Source: Azoarcus sp. (GTDB lineage: Bacteria; Pseudomonadota; Gammaproteobacteria; Burkholderiales; Rhodocyclaceae). Taken from it: a stretch of DNA of 25,633 bases. A program made the position numbers and the translations under genes. This document shows positions 1 to 7,232 of the stretch, in pieces (within the stretch, counting starts at the first letter, position 1; the number at the start of each line of letters is the position of its first letter). Location of the stretch: the NCBI GenBank assembly GCA_023230755.1, contig JALNWS010000035.1, positions 1 through 25,633 on the forward strand, in the 5' to 3' direction. A model generated the notes under the pieces. It saw only the letters and a list, made by a program, of their open reading frames with translations. It was not told the origin of the DNA and made no database searches.

Positions 1-2
1 AG

Positions 3-452
3 CAGGAGCTCGGGCTGACCACGATCTTCGTCACCCACGATCAGGAGGAAGCGCTGGTCATGTCCGACCGCGTGTTCCTGATGAACGCGGGCAGAATCGT
101 CCAGAGCGGCGATGCCGAAACCCTTTACACCGCACCTGTCGACGCCTTCGCCGCCGGCTTCATCGGCAACTACAACCTGCTCGAAGCCGACGCCGCAAGC
201 CGCCTGCTCGGACGGCCGGTCGCCAGTCGCATCGCGATCCGCCCCGAAGCGATCGAACTGGATGCGCAAGGGAACATCGAGGCCACGGTGTGCAGTCACA
301 GCCTGCTGGGCAACGTGATCCGCTACCGGGTCGAGGCCCGCGGCGTAGAGCTTCAGGTCGATGTGCTCAATCGCCGCGCGGCCGACCTGCACGGCAACGG
401 CCAGCACCTCGCGCTGCAGATCGGCGCCCACGCAATTCACGAGATTTCCTGA
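3..452 (+). CDS. ABC transporter ATP-binding protein, C-terminal part (5' truncated by window)
   Basis: The reading frame is open from the first bases of the window, so the gene starts upstream. The first visible residues include TTIFVTHDQEEAL, the H-loop (switch histidine) region that ends an ABC ATPase domain. The following MSDRVFLMNAGRIVQSG segment is typical of the PotA/FbpC/CysA-type importer ATPases. After about residue 55 of the visible part comes a TOBE-like C-terminal domain (FIGNYNLL, then IRPEAIEL), which in this family senses substrate or regulates the pump. Walker A, Walker B and the signature motif lie outside the window. The substrate cannot be told from this fragment: polyamine, ferric iron, thiamine or aminoethylphosphonate transport are all possible. 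The stop codon overlaps the next start as TGATG, so the downstream HAD phosphatase is translationally coupled. Confidence 0.9.
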   Translation, partial: QELGLTTIFVTHDQEEALVMSDRVFLMNAGRIVQSGDAETLYTAPVDAFAAGFIGNYNLLEADAASRLLGRPVASRIAIRPEAIELDAQGNIEATVCSHSLLGNVIRYRVEARGVELQVDVLNRRAADLHGNGQHLALQIGAHAIHEIS

Positions 453-1105
453 TGGCGCTGGCGATATTCGATCTCGATGAGACCCTCATTGGCGGCGACT
501 GCGCCAGCCTGTGGAACGCCTGGATGGTCGGGCTCGGCTGGGCCGGCGGCGACGACTTTCTGGCGCGCGACCGCCAGCTGATGGCGCTCTATGGCGAGGG
601 CAAGCTGTCCATGAAGCAGTACATGGCCTTCAGCCTGCTGCCACTGGCGGGACGCCGGACGGAAGATGTTGCCCGGGTCGTCGAGTCTTTCGTCGACGAG
701 GTCATCGAACCCATCGTCTACCGCGACGCCAGTCTCTGTGTGGCCGCCCATCGCAAGGCCGGCGACAGGGTTCTGGTAATTTCCGCCTCGGCACACTTTC
801 TGGTGAGCACGATCGCCTCACGTCTGCAGGTCGACGATGTGCTGGCCATCGATCTGGAGCAGCACAACGGTTGCTACAGTGGTCGTACGCAAGGGGTGCT
901 GACCTTTCGGGAGGGCAAGGTCACCCGCCTGCAGCACTGGCTGGAAGACCAGGGCGAGTCGCTCCAGGGCGCGAGCTTCTACTCCGACTCGCGCAACGAC
1001 CTGCCGCTGCTGCAACGGGTCGACCACCCTCATGCAGTCAACCCCGACCCGGTCCTGCACAGCCATGCCCAGCAGGCCGGCTGGCCGGTCCTGAGCTGGC
1101 GCTGA
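452..1105 (+). CDS. HAD superfamily IB (SerB-like) phosphatase
   Basis: This 217-residue protein has the HAD phosphatase motifs in order. Motif I is FDLDETL, with the nucleophile Asp7 and the acid/base Asp9. Motif II is the serine of VISASA (about Ser111). The acidic motif is SDSRND with Asp179 and Asp183, which would bind magnesium. Spacing and the SDSxND form match subfamily IB, which includes phosphoserine phosphatase-like enzymes. A soluble cytoplasmic phosphomonoesterase is expected, with unknown substrate. The start ATG shares its A with the TGA of the upstream ABC ATPase gene, and this fixes the start even though a longer open frame runs upstream. The coupling suggests co-expression with that transporter, perhaps to dephosphorylate an imported compound, which is inference. 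Confidence 0.88.
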   Translation: MALAIFDLDETLIGGDCASLWNAWMVGLGWAGGDDFLARDRQLMALYGEGKLSMKQYMAFSLLPLAGRRTEDVARVVESFVDEVIEPIVYRDASLCVAAHRKAGDRVLVISASAHFLVSTIASRLQVDDVLAIDLEQHNGCYSGRTQGVLTFREGKVTRLQHWLEDQGESLQGASFYSDSRNDLPLLQRVDHPHAVNPDPVLHSHAQQAGWPVLSWR

Positions 1106-1108
1106 CCC

Positions 1109-1873
1109 TTACTTGAGGTTGCCGGACAGGAACTGGCGCAGGCGTTCGCTGCGCGTGTTGTCGAACACTTCGGACGGCGGGCCGTACTCTTCGGCCAGCC
1201 CCTGATGCAGGAACATGACCTTGCTCGACACCTCGCGCGCAAAGCCCATTTCGTGGGTCACCACCACCATGGTGCGCCCTTCTTCGGCAAGGCCGCGCAT
1301 GACCTTCAGCACCTCGCCCACCAGTTCAGGGTCAAGCGCCGAGGTGGGTTCGTCGAAAAGCAGCACGGTGGGCTCCATCGCCAGCGCGCGGGCAATTGCC
1401 ACCCGCTGCTGCTGCCCGCCCGAAAGATGAGCCGGATAGCTGTCACGGAAGTGGGCGATGCCAACCTTCTCCAGATAGGCTTCGGCGCGCTCGCGCGCTT
1501 CCGCCCGGGTGAGGCCGAGCACATGCACCGGCGCCTCGGTGACGTTCTCGAGCACCGTCATGTGCGCCCACAGATTGAAATGCTGGAACACCATCGCCAG
1601 CCGCGTGCGCAGACGCTGCAGCTGTCTGGCGTCAGCCACCTTGAGATGACCGTTGCGGTCGGGCACCAGCCGGATCTCCTCACCACCGACGGTGATGCGT
1701 CCGGCGTCAGGCTGTTCAAGAAAGTTGATGCAGCGCAGGAAAGTGCTCTTGCCCGAACCCGAGGAGCCGATGATGCTCACCACGTCGCCCGCCTCAGTAT
1801 CGAGCGACACCCCCTTGAGCACCTCGTGGTCGCCGTATCGCTTGTGGAGGTCTTCGACCGAAAGCTGGGTCAT
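1109..1873 (-). CDS. hisP: Polar amino-acid ABC transporter ATP-binding protein (HisP/GlnQ type)
   Basis: The 254-residue protein is a complete importer ATPase. Walker A GSSGSGKS is at residues 36-43, the Q-loop glutamine at about 97, the signature LSGGQQQR at 150-157, Walker B LLFDEP at about 171-176 and the switch histidine at 207. The insert after the first strands (GEEIRLVPDRNGHLKVAD) is characteristic of HisP-like members of the polar amino-acid family. It hydrolyses ATP on the cytoplasmic face to drive uptake of a basic or polar amino acid through the two permeases encoded just upstream. It is the last gene of the minus-strand operon, 24 bases after the preceding permease gene. Its stop lies 3 bases from the stop of the convergent HAD gene. 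The name hisP is by family and the true substrate may be arginine, lysine or ornithine. Confidence 0.92.
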   Translation of the reverse strand: MTQLSVEDLHKRYGDHEVLKGVSLDTEAGDVVSIIGSSGSGKSTFLRCINFLEQPDAGRITVGGEEIRLVPDRNGHLKVADARQLQRLRTRLAMVFQHFNLWAHMTVLENVTEAPVHVLGLTRAEARERAEAYLEKVGIAHFRDSYPAHLSGGQQQRVAIARALAMEPTVLLFDEPTSALDPELVGEVLKVMRGLAEEGRTMVVVTHEMGFAREVSSKVMFLHQGLAEEYGPPSEVFDNTRSERLRQFLSGNLK

Positions 1874-1897
1874 GAATTGAATCCTGAATGAGGTCGG

Positions 1898-2623
1898 TCA
1901 GGCCTTGACCGACCCGGCCTTGCGCGGCTGCAGATGACCGAGCCAGCGCCGCTCGGCAAGCCGGAACAGGCCGACAAGGGCGAAGGTCACGCACATGTAG
2001 ATCAGGCCGGCGAAGATGAAAGCCTCGAACGGCGCGAAGTGTTGCGAATAGGCATTGCGCGCCGCGCCGGTGAGGTCGACCAGGGTGATGGTCGAGGCGA
2101 TCGCCGTACCGTGCAGCATGAAAATGGCCTCGTTGCTGTAGGCCGGTATCGCCCGGCGCAAGGCGCCCGGCACCAGAATGCGGCGAATCACCGTCAGCCG
2201 GCTCATGCCGCAGGCCTGCGCGGCCTCGATCTCTCCATGCGGCGTGGCCCGCAGCGCACCGGCAATGATCTCGGTGGTATAGGCGCAGGTGTTGAGCGCA
2301 AAAGTCACCAGCGCACAACCATAGGGCTCGCGGAATATCAGCCAGAAGCCATTGCCCTCGGCCCAGCGCGCCTGAACCCATTCAAACTGGCCAAGGCCGT
2401 AATAGACGAGCAGGAGTTGCACCAGCATCGGCGTGCCCCTGAAGAAATAGCTGTAGGCCCAGACCATGCGGGAAACGACAAGCGGACCCGCGGTGCGCAA
2501 CACCGCCAGCGGGACGGCGAGCAGCAGACCGGCGACGAGCGAAAGCACGGTGAGCTGCAGCGTGAGCCACAGCCCCGCTGCGTACTCTGGCAGATTCTCG
2601 GTGATGACGGCCCATTCGATCAT
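1898..2623 (-). CDS. hisM: Polar amino-acid ABC transporter permease (HisM type)
   Basis: This 241-residue inner-membrane protein has several hydrophobic segments and the permease EAA-type loop (EIEAAQACGMSRLTVIRRILVP at about residues 130-152), which docks on the ATPase. It is the second of two homologous permeases that form the heterodimeric channel of histidine/lysine/arginine/ornithine-type importers. The start ATG overlaps the TGA of the upstream permease gene by 4 bases (ATGA), implying translational coupling. The length matches the HisM/ArtM family. The substrate is not determined by the sequence. Confidence 0.9.
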   Translation of the reverse strand: MIEWAVITENLPEYAAGLWLTLQLTVLSLVAGLLLAVPLAVLRTAGPLVVSRMVWAYSYFFRGTPMLVQLLLVYYGLGQFEWVQARWAEGNGFWLIFREPYGCALVTFALNTCAYTTEIIAGALRATPHGEIEAAQACGMSRLTVIRRILVPGALRRAIPAYSNEAIFMLHGTAIASTITLVDLTGAARNAYSQHFAPFEAFIFAGLIYMCVTFALVGLFRLAERRWLGHLQPRKAGSVKA

Positions 2624-3306
2624 GCCGCTGCCCGCCTCACACCAACGCTGTAGCGCCGCTCAAGCGAACGGAAGAGCACGCCCGAGGCCGCCGTCATCGC
2701 CAGGTAGAAGGCACACACCACCGCATAGAACAGGAAAGGCTGATGCGTACTGCGACCGGCCTGATCGGCAAGCCAGGTGAGGTCCGAGAGACCGATGATG
2801 GACACCAGCGCGGTGCTCTTCTGCATCACCTGCCAGTTGTTGCCAAGACCGGGCAGCGCGTGGCGCAACATCTGCGGAAACAGGATGCGTCGGAACACCT
2901 GCCAGCGGCTCATGCCATAAGCGTAGCCGGCCTCGAGCTGACCCGCCGGCACTGCAAGAAAGGCGCCGCGAAAGGTCTCGGTAAAGTAGGCGCCGAAGAT
3001 GAAACCGAGGGTGGCAACGCCGGCAGCAAACGGGTTGATGTCAACGTAGTCCCAGCCCAGTCGGTCGGTAATCTGGTTGATCCCGATCTGCCCGCCATAG
3101 AACACCAGCAACATCATCACCAGATCGGGAATGCCCCGCACCACGGTTGTGTAGAGCACGGCCGGCGCACGCAGCACCCTGCTGCGGGAGAGCTTGGCGG
3201 ACGCACCGGCGAGCCCGAGGACCAGCGCCAGCACGAGCGACAGCACAGCGACCTGCAATGTCAGCCAGGCACCGTCGAGCAGCGAGGAAGAATAACCGTG
3301 CAGCAT
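2620..3306 (-). CDS. hisQ: Polar amino-acid ABC transporter permease (HisQ type)
   Basis: This 228-residue membrane protein begins MLHGYSSSLLDGAWLTLQ, a beginning typical of HisQ/ArtQ permeases. It has the EAA-type cytoplasmic loop GQLEAGYAYGMSRWQVFRRI near residues 120-140. A TTG codon directly precedes the ATG in frame, and the ATG at 3306 is preferred. No clear Shine-Dalgarno sequence precedes it, so translation may depend on the upstream binding-protein gene, whose stop is 24 bases away. It pairs with the adjacent HisM-like protein to form the channel. Gene order (binding protein, Q, M, P) is the classical one for this transporter class. Confidence 0.9.
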   Translation of the reverse strand: MLHGYSSSLLDGAWLTLQVAVLSLVLALVLGLAGASAKLSRSRVLRAPAVLYTTVVRGIPDLVMMLLVFYGGQIGINQITDRLGWDYVDINPFAAGVATLGFIFGAYFTETFRGAFLAVPAGQLEAGYAYGMSRWQVFRRILFPQMLRHALPGLGNNWQVMQKSTALVSIIGLSDLTWLADQAGRSTHQPFLFYAVVCAFYLAMTAASGVLFRSLERRYSVGVRRAAA

Positions 3307-3330
3307 CAATAGCGTCGGGGCACGAGCGCC

Positions 3331-4119
3331 CTACTCGCCGTAAATGTCGTGCGGGAAGTACTTTTTGCGGATCTCGTCGTAGGTGCCGTTGGCCCGGATC
3401 GCCTTCAGCGCAGTATTGAGCTTGTCACGCAGATCTGCGTCGCGCTTGCGGATGGCGATGCCGACGCCTTCGCCGATAACGGCCTTCTCCTCGGCGTTAC
3501 GGCCGAAGACCTGGCTGCCGGCAAAATCGTACTCCGCGCCGGCTGGCTTGGTGAGAAAGCCACCGTCGGCCTCAAGTGCATCCACCCAGGTCGCGTCGAT
3601 GCGTCCCGCGCCGAGGTCGAGATAGACCTCTTCCTGCTTGGCATAGCGCACCAGGTCCACGCCGTGATCGGCCCAGAAGTGCCCGGCAAAGTTGTCGGCG
3701 ACCGTGCCACGCTGAACACCGATACGCTTGCCCTTGAGGCTGGCAAGCTCCGGCCTCAGGGGCGAACCCTTCTTTGCCACCAGCGCGAGCGGCGTGGCGT
3801 AATACTTGTCGGTGAAATCCACCTTCTTCTTGCGCTCTGCGGTGATCGACATCGAGGCCGAGATCGCATCGAACTTTCGACTCATGAGCGCGGGGATCAT
3901 GCCGTCCCACTCCTGCTTCACCCAGGTGCACTCTGCCTTCATCTCGGCACACAGCGCGTTGCCGATATCAACATCGAAACCTTGTACCGAGCCGTCTGGC
4001 GCAGTGGAATTGAACGGCGGGTAGGCACCCTCCGTGGCGAAGCGGATCTTGTCCCAGTCCTTGGCCACCACGGAGTGGCTGACCAGCACCAGCGCCGCCA
4101 GCAGCAAGCTTCTCTTCAT
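3331..4119 (-). CDS. Periplasmic polar amino-acid binding protein (HisJ/ArgT type)
   Basis: The 262-residue precursor starts with a signal peptide (KRSLLLAALVLVSHSVVA, likely cut before KDW). It has the family-3 solute-binding motifs: TEGAYPPFN, GFDVDIGNALC, ISASMSITAERKKKVDFTDKYY and GVQRGTVADN. These resemble the lysine/arginine/ornithine and histidine binding proteins, in which the Ser-x-Ser and Arg of the third motif contact the amino-acid alpha groups. The open frame extends 13 codons upstream. However, the ATG at 4119 has a good Shine-Dalgarno (AAAGGAGAG) at proper spacing and puts the signal peptide at the N-terminus. It is the first gene of a four-gene importer operon and delivers the ligand to the permeases. 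Ligand identity (Arg, Lys, Orn or His) is unresolved. Confidence 0.92.
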   Translation of the reverse strand: MKRSLLLAALVLVSHSVVAKDWDKIRFATEGAYPPFNSTAPDGSVQGFDVDIGNALCAEMKAECTWVKQEWDGMIPALMSRKFDAISASMSITAERKKKVDFTDKYYATPLALVAKKGSPLRPELASLKGKRIGVQRGTVADNFAGHFWADHGVDLVRYAKQEEVYLDLGAGRIDATWVDALEADGGFLTKPAGAEYDFAGSQVFGRNAEEKAVIGEGVGIAIRKRDADLRDKLNTALKAIRANGTYDEIRKKYFPHDIYGE

Positions 4120-4236
4120 CACGTCACTCTCCTTTTGGGGCACCGATTCGATGTGCATAAGGACACTGCGCGGGCAGCGGCGTCATGTCCGCATGATCGC
4201 AGGATCGTGCCACGAGCTCAACGTTCGTGCGCTCAG

Positions 4237-4256
4237 CGGGCGGCTTTCCGCGCCCG
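4237..4256. other. Inverted repeat between the ATP-grasp gene and the amino-acid importer
   Basis: CGGGCG at 4237-4242 and CGCCCG at 4251-4256 are perfect complements around an 8-base loop. The repeat lies about 30 bases past the stop of the minus-strand ATP-grasp gene and 118 bases before the binding-protein start. It could stop or slow transcription between the two units, but no T-tract follows on either strand, so it is not a convincing intrinsic terminator. Confidence 0.3.
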
Positions 4257-4286
4257 GGCGGGCCCCCACGCTGCGGGCCATTCAGT

Positions 4287-5192
4287 TCATGACGTCAGGC
4301 GCTGCATCAGGGCATCGGCAAGTGCGTCTGCAGCTGGCGGATAAAAGCGGAAGAACAGTTCCGGCTCGATCAGCTCAAGCTCCATCAGCCGGAACCCCTC
4401 TCCGGCACGCACGAAATCAACCCGTGCATAGAGCGGCAGGCTCGGACACGCCGCGACTGCCGCCTCGGCAAAGGCACGCTCGTCGGCGCCAGGTTGATGC
4501 GCATGCACTCTGCCGCCATGATCGTCCTGGACTCTGAAATCTCCTGCTGCGGCCGTCTTGCGGATGGCATGGGTGGTGCGCCCCTCGATCACGATCAGCG
4601 ACAACTCCCCCTCACCCAGCACGGCTGGCTCGAAGCTTTGCACCATCATCGCTTCATCAGCAAGACAGCGTGCGAACACCGCTTCATGTGCGTCCAGGGT
4701 GTCGCGACCGACCCGGTAGGTCAGCCGTGCTGCGCCCGACACCACGGGTTTGAACACCACCTCTTCCCAGGCTTCGGCATCCATGATCGCAGCAAGTGTG
4801 TGCCGCTCTCCGACATCTGCATAGCGGGTCGGAACCACGTTCACACCTTCACGGGCAAGCGCTCGCAGATAGCGCTTGTCGAGATTCCATCGCACAAGCT
4901 CTGCCGGGTTGAAGAGGCGGGTGTGCGCCGCCGCCGTGTCGAGCCACGGCGAAAACTCCGCAAAGCGGTGGAAATAGTCCCATGTGCTGCGAAAGAGCGC
5001 GGCGCGGGGTTCATTCCAGCGGAAAGCGGGATCGGACCAGCTCACGCGTCCGACGCTCAATCCACGGGCTTCAAGTGCCTGCGCGACGAGGCCGTCTTCG
5101 GTCGCGATCTGCGCCTGGTACCAGTCGGATGTGTCGAGCTCGAGGTAGCGGTCTTCGGTAAGGATCACCACGTCCGGAGCGTGATTTTTCAT
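4287..5192 (-). CDS. ATP-grasp domain protein (RimK/DcsG-like), substrate unknown
   Basis: This 301-residue cytoplasmic protein shows the ATP-grasp pattern. Near residue 78 is RSTWDY, a motif common in DcsG/RimK-like members. A phosphate-binding lysine region (VVFKPVVSGAARLTYRV) lies at about residue 145. After it come a lysine-containing strand (VIEGRTTHAIRKTAA) and the metal-binding acidic cluster RLMELELIEPELFF near the C-terminus. Such enzymes join a carboxylate to an amine or thiol with ATP hydrolysis. The substrate cannot be read from the sequence. The longer open frame starts upstream at 5282, but the ATG at 5192 gives the expected beginning (MKNHAPDVVILTEDRYLELD) and avoids a low-complexity leader. 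No strong Shine-Dalgarno is visible. It stands alone, flanked by the importer operon and a divergently transcribed cyclase gene. Confidence 0.75.
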   Translation of the reverse strand: MKNHAPDVVILTEDRYLELDTSDWYQAQIATEDGLVAQALEARGLSVGRVSWSDPAFRWNEPRAALFRSTWDYFHRFAEFSPWLDTAAAHTRLFNPAELVRWNLDKRYLRALAREGVNVVPTRYADVGERHTLAAIMDAEAWEEVVFKPVVSGAARLTYRVGRDTLDAHEAVFARCLADEAMMVQSFEPAVLGEGELSLIVIEGRTTHAIRKTAAAGDFRVQDDHGGRVHAHQPGADERAFAEAAVAACPSLPLYARVDFVRAGEGFRLMELELIEPELFFRFYPPAADALADALMQRLTS

Positions 5193-5229
5193 GATTTCGG
5201 CAAGGCTCGAATGGTGTCGTTCTGCGCGG

Positions 5230-5235
5230 ATTGTA
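5230..5235 (-). promoter_or_regulatory. Possible -10 element of the ATP-grasp gene
   Basis: The minus strand reads TACAAT here, 38 bases upstream of the ATG at 5192. This is a good sigma-70 -10 hexamer at a sensible distance. No good -35 hexamer is found at 16-18 bases. The inverted repeat at 5238-5255 occupies the spacer region, so a regulator could act here. Confidence 0.3.
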
Positions 5236-5237
5236 TC

Positions 5238-5255
5238 GCACCGGCGTTGCGGTGC
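5238..5255. repeat. Inverted repeat in the divergent promoter region
   Basis: GCACCG at 5238-5243 and CGGTGC at 5250-5255 form a perfect 6-base dyad around GCGTTG. It sits in the 207-base region between the ATP-grasp gene (minus) and the first diguanylate cyclase gene (plus), next to the putative minus-strand -10. It may be an operator or merely a GC-rich coincidence. The rest of the region (about 5260-5399) holds no promoter I can defend. Confidence 0.3.
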
Positions 5256-5399
5256 CGGCGCTGCGCACGCCCACGGGAGCACGACACCTTTACCGAAAAG
5301 TAGTTATCCAAACGAGACATAGGCATAATCATCGCGAACCGCCAACGGCCAGCCACAAGCCGCCTTACCTCCGCTATCCGCCACACACGGGTCTATTGA

Positions 5400-7199
5400 A
5401 TGACGCAAGCAGGGAAACCCGCCGCGCAACCGAGCACGGATGATCGAGCGTCGCCCGCCCACAGCCACGGGAAGGCGAATGGCAGCCACGTCCCGACTCC
5501 GTCCGAGATTGCCCGCGAAGCCCTGTTGCAACTCGCTACGCAAAAGACCCCTCCGACGCCTGACAACTTCCGCAAGCTGTACTTCCAGATCGCGGGCACC
5601 ACGGCTGAAGATGCCTTTCCCGCAAAAACACTGAAAGCCATTGCAGATGCCCTGCCGCGATCCACGCCACAGGCCCTGCGCCTTGCCCGGATCTTCGAGA
5701 AAGCAGTGGCCAGCGGGCAGTGGACTGGCCTGCGCCAGGCAATGCTCACCATCAGCGGACTGCTGGGCGGGGAGCCCAAACCGTGGGCACCGCTGATACG
5801 CGATCTCGTCAGCGAACTGGAGCGCCGTCACCAGAACATCACGCCGGGCCGCAAGCGCGACTCGCTCGAACACGTACTGGCTGCCGGAGCCGACTCCGAG
5901 CAGCTTCACCTGCGGCTTCACGCTCTCGTGCGAAGCTGGAACGAACAGCCAGGCGGTGACCCGCTTGCTGACCTCCCGGTCGGAGACAACACGCCGCCGG
6001 CCGCCGCAGACGCACTTGGGCCGCTGCTCGCCAGGCTCCTGACGGGTTGCATTGCCCCGCTCACAAACGACGACGCGCTCGTCGCCGAAGCAAATGTCAT
6101 CGCCGCCCAGGTCGTGGCACCGACAAGCCCCGGGCAGGTCGCAGACCTCGCGGCGCGCCTCGACCGCCTGATTGCGCGCGCGACATGGGATGGCGATGAA
6201 CAGCGGGAGCTCCGCCAGGCGCTGCTCAATCTGATCAGGCTGATCGTCGACAACGTCCGCGAACTGGTCATCGACGACAGCTGGCTGCACGGACAACTTA
6301 CCTTGATTGCGGCGACTTTCGAGCAGCCCCTGGACCTGCGACTGCTCGACGAGGTCGAGCGCCGCCTGCGCAAAGTCATCGACAAGCAAAGCCAGCTGAA
6401 ACACGAGCTGACCGATGCACAGCAAAAGCTCAAGTCGATGCTGGCCGGCTTCATCGACCAGTTGTCTGCCTTCTCCACGTCCACCGAACACTACGAGGTC
6501 GTGCTTACCGAAAGTGCGCGACGGATCAGCGCGGCGCACGACATCCAGGAGCTCTCAGACGTCGTCGAAGAGGTGCTGCGCGAAACGCGCTCCACACATC
6601 TGTCCGCACACCGTTCGGGCGAAGAGCTTGCAAATCTGCGCAACGAGGTCGAGTCGGCAAATCAGCAGATTCTGCGCTTGCAGCGCGAACTCGATGAAAC
6701 CAGCGAGCTTGTCCGCCACGATGCCCTGACCGGCACGCTGAACCGGAAGGGCATGGACGAAGCCCTCACGCGCGAGATTTCGCGCATGCGCCGGCTGGGC
6801 TCTTCACTGTGTCTGGCCCTGCTCGATGTCGACAACTTCAAGCAGATCAATGACGCACACGGCCATGTGGTGGGCGACAATGCGCTGCGCCATCTCGCAC
6901 AGGTGGTGGAAGAAACGCTGCGGCCTCAGGACTCGGTTGCGCGCTACGGCGGAGAGGAGTTCCTCATCCTGCTGCCGGAAACCGACCTTGCACAGGCCGA
7001 GATCATCCTCGTCCGACTCCAGCGCGAACTCACGCGTCGCTATTTCCTGGCCCAGCAGGAGCACCTGCTGATCACCTTCAGCGCAGGCATTGCCTGCCTT
7101 GACAGCACCGAAGACCCGATGGCGGCCATCGAACGTGCCGACAAGGCCATGTATGCAGCAAAGCGGGCGGGCAAGAACCGGGTCGTGAGTTCGGCGTGA
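5400..7199 (+). CDS. Diguanylate cyclase (GGDEF domain), first of a tandem pair
   Basis: The 599-residue protein has a C-terminal GGDEF domain from about residue 440. It carries the substrate segment LLDVDNFKQINDAHGHVVGD and the active-site motif GGEEF at residues 517-521. An allosteric RxxD site (RPQD, 508-511) lies exactly five residues upstream. The active-site residues are intact, so it should make c-di-GMP from two GTP and be product-inhibited. Residues 30-400 contain no sensor domain I recognise. They share blocks with the next gene (PSEIARE, RKRDSLE, ELVIDD, KQSQLKH), and a coiled-coil-like stretch precedes the GGDEF domain. No transmembrane segment is evident, so it is probably cytoplasmic. 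An in-frame stop directly precedes the ATG, which fixes the earliest possible start. Relative to its paralogue it has an extra polar N-terminus of about 27 residues. Confidence 0.9.
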   Translation: MTQAGKPAAQPSTDDRASPAHSHGKANGSHVPTPSEIAREALLQLATQKTPPTPDNFRKLYFQIAGTTAEDAFPAKTLKAIADALPRSTPQALRLARIFEKAVASGQWTGLRQAMLTISGLLGGEPKPWAPLIRDLVSELERRHQNITPGRKRDSLEHVLAAGADSEQLHLRLHALVRSWNEQPGGDPLADLPVGDNTPPAAADALGPLLARLLTGCIAPLTNDDALVAEANVIAAQVVAPTSPGQVADLAARLDRLIARATWDGDEQRELRQALLNLIRLIVDNVRELVIDDSWLHGQLTLIAATFEQPLDLRLLDEVERRLRKVIDKQSQLKHELTDAQQKLKSMLAGFIDQLSAFSTSTEHYEVVLTESARRISAAHDIQELSDVVEEVLRETRSTHLSAHRSGEELANLRNEVESANQQILRLQRELDETSELVRHDALTGTLNRKGMDEALTREISRMRRLGSSLCLALLDVDNFKQINDAHGHVVGDNALRHLAQVVEETLRPQDSVARYGGEEFLILLPETDLAQAEIILVRLQRELTRRYFLAQQEHLLITFSAGIACLDSTEDPMAAIERADKAMYAAKRAGKNRVVSSA

Positions 7200-7232
7200 T
7201 ACACGCTCACACTACCTTCATTCCAGGTCCAT

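Noticed and set aside
4199..4212. Minus-strand TGGCACGATCCTGC upstream of the amino-acid binding protein, resembling a sigma-54 promoter
   Set aside because: The GG and GC dinucleotides are one base too close (11 rather than 12), and spacing is critical for RpoN promoters.
5304..6539. Minus-strand open frame of 411 codons opposite the first diguanylate cyclase
   Set aside because: No motifs, and the plus strand encodes a clear GGDEF protein.
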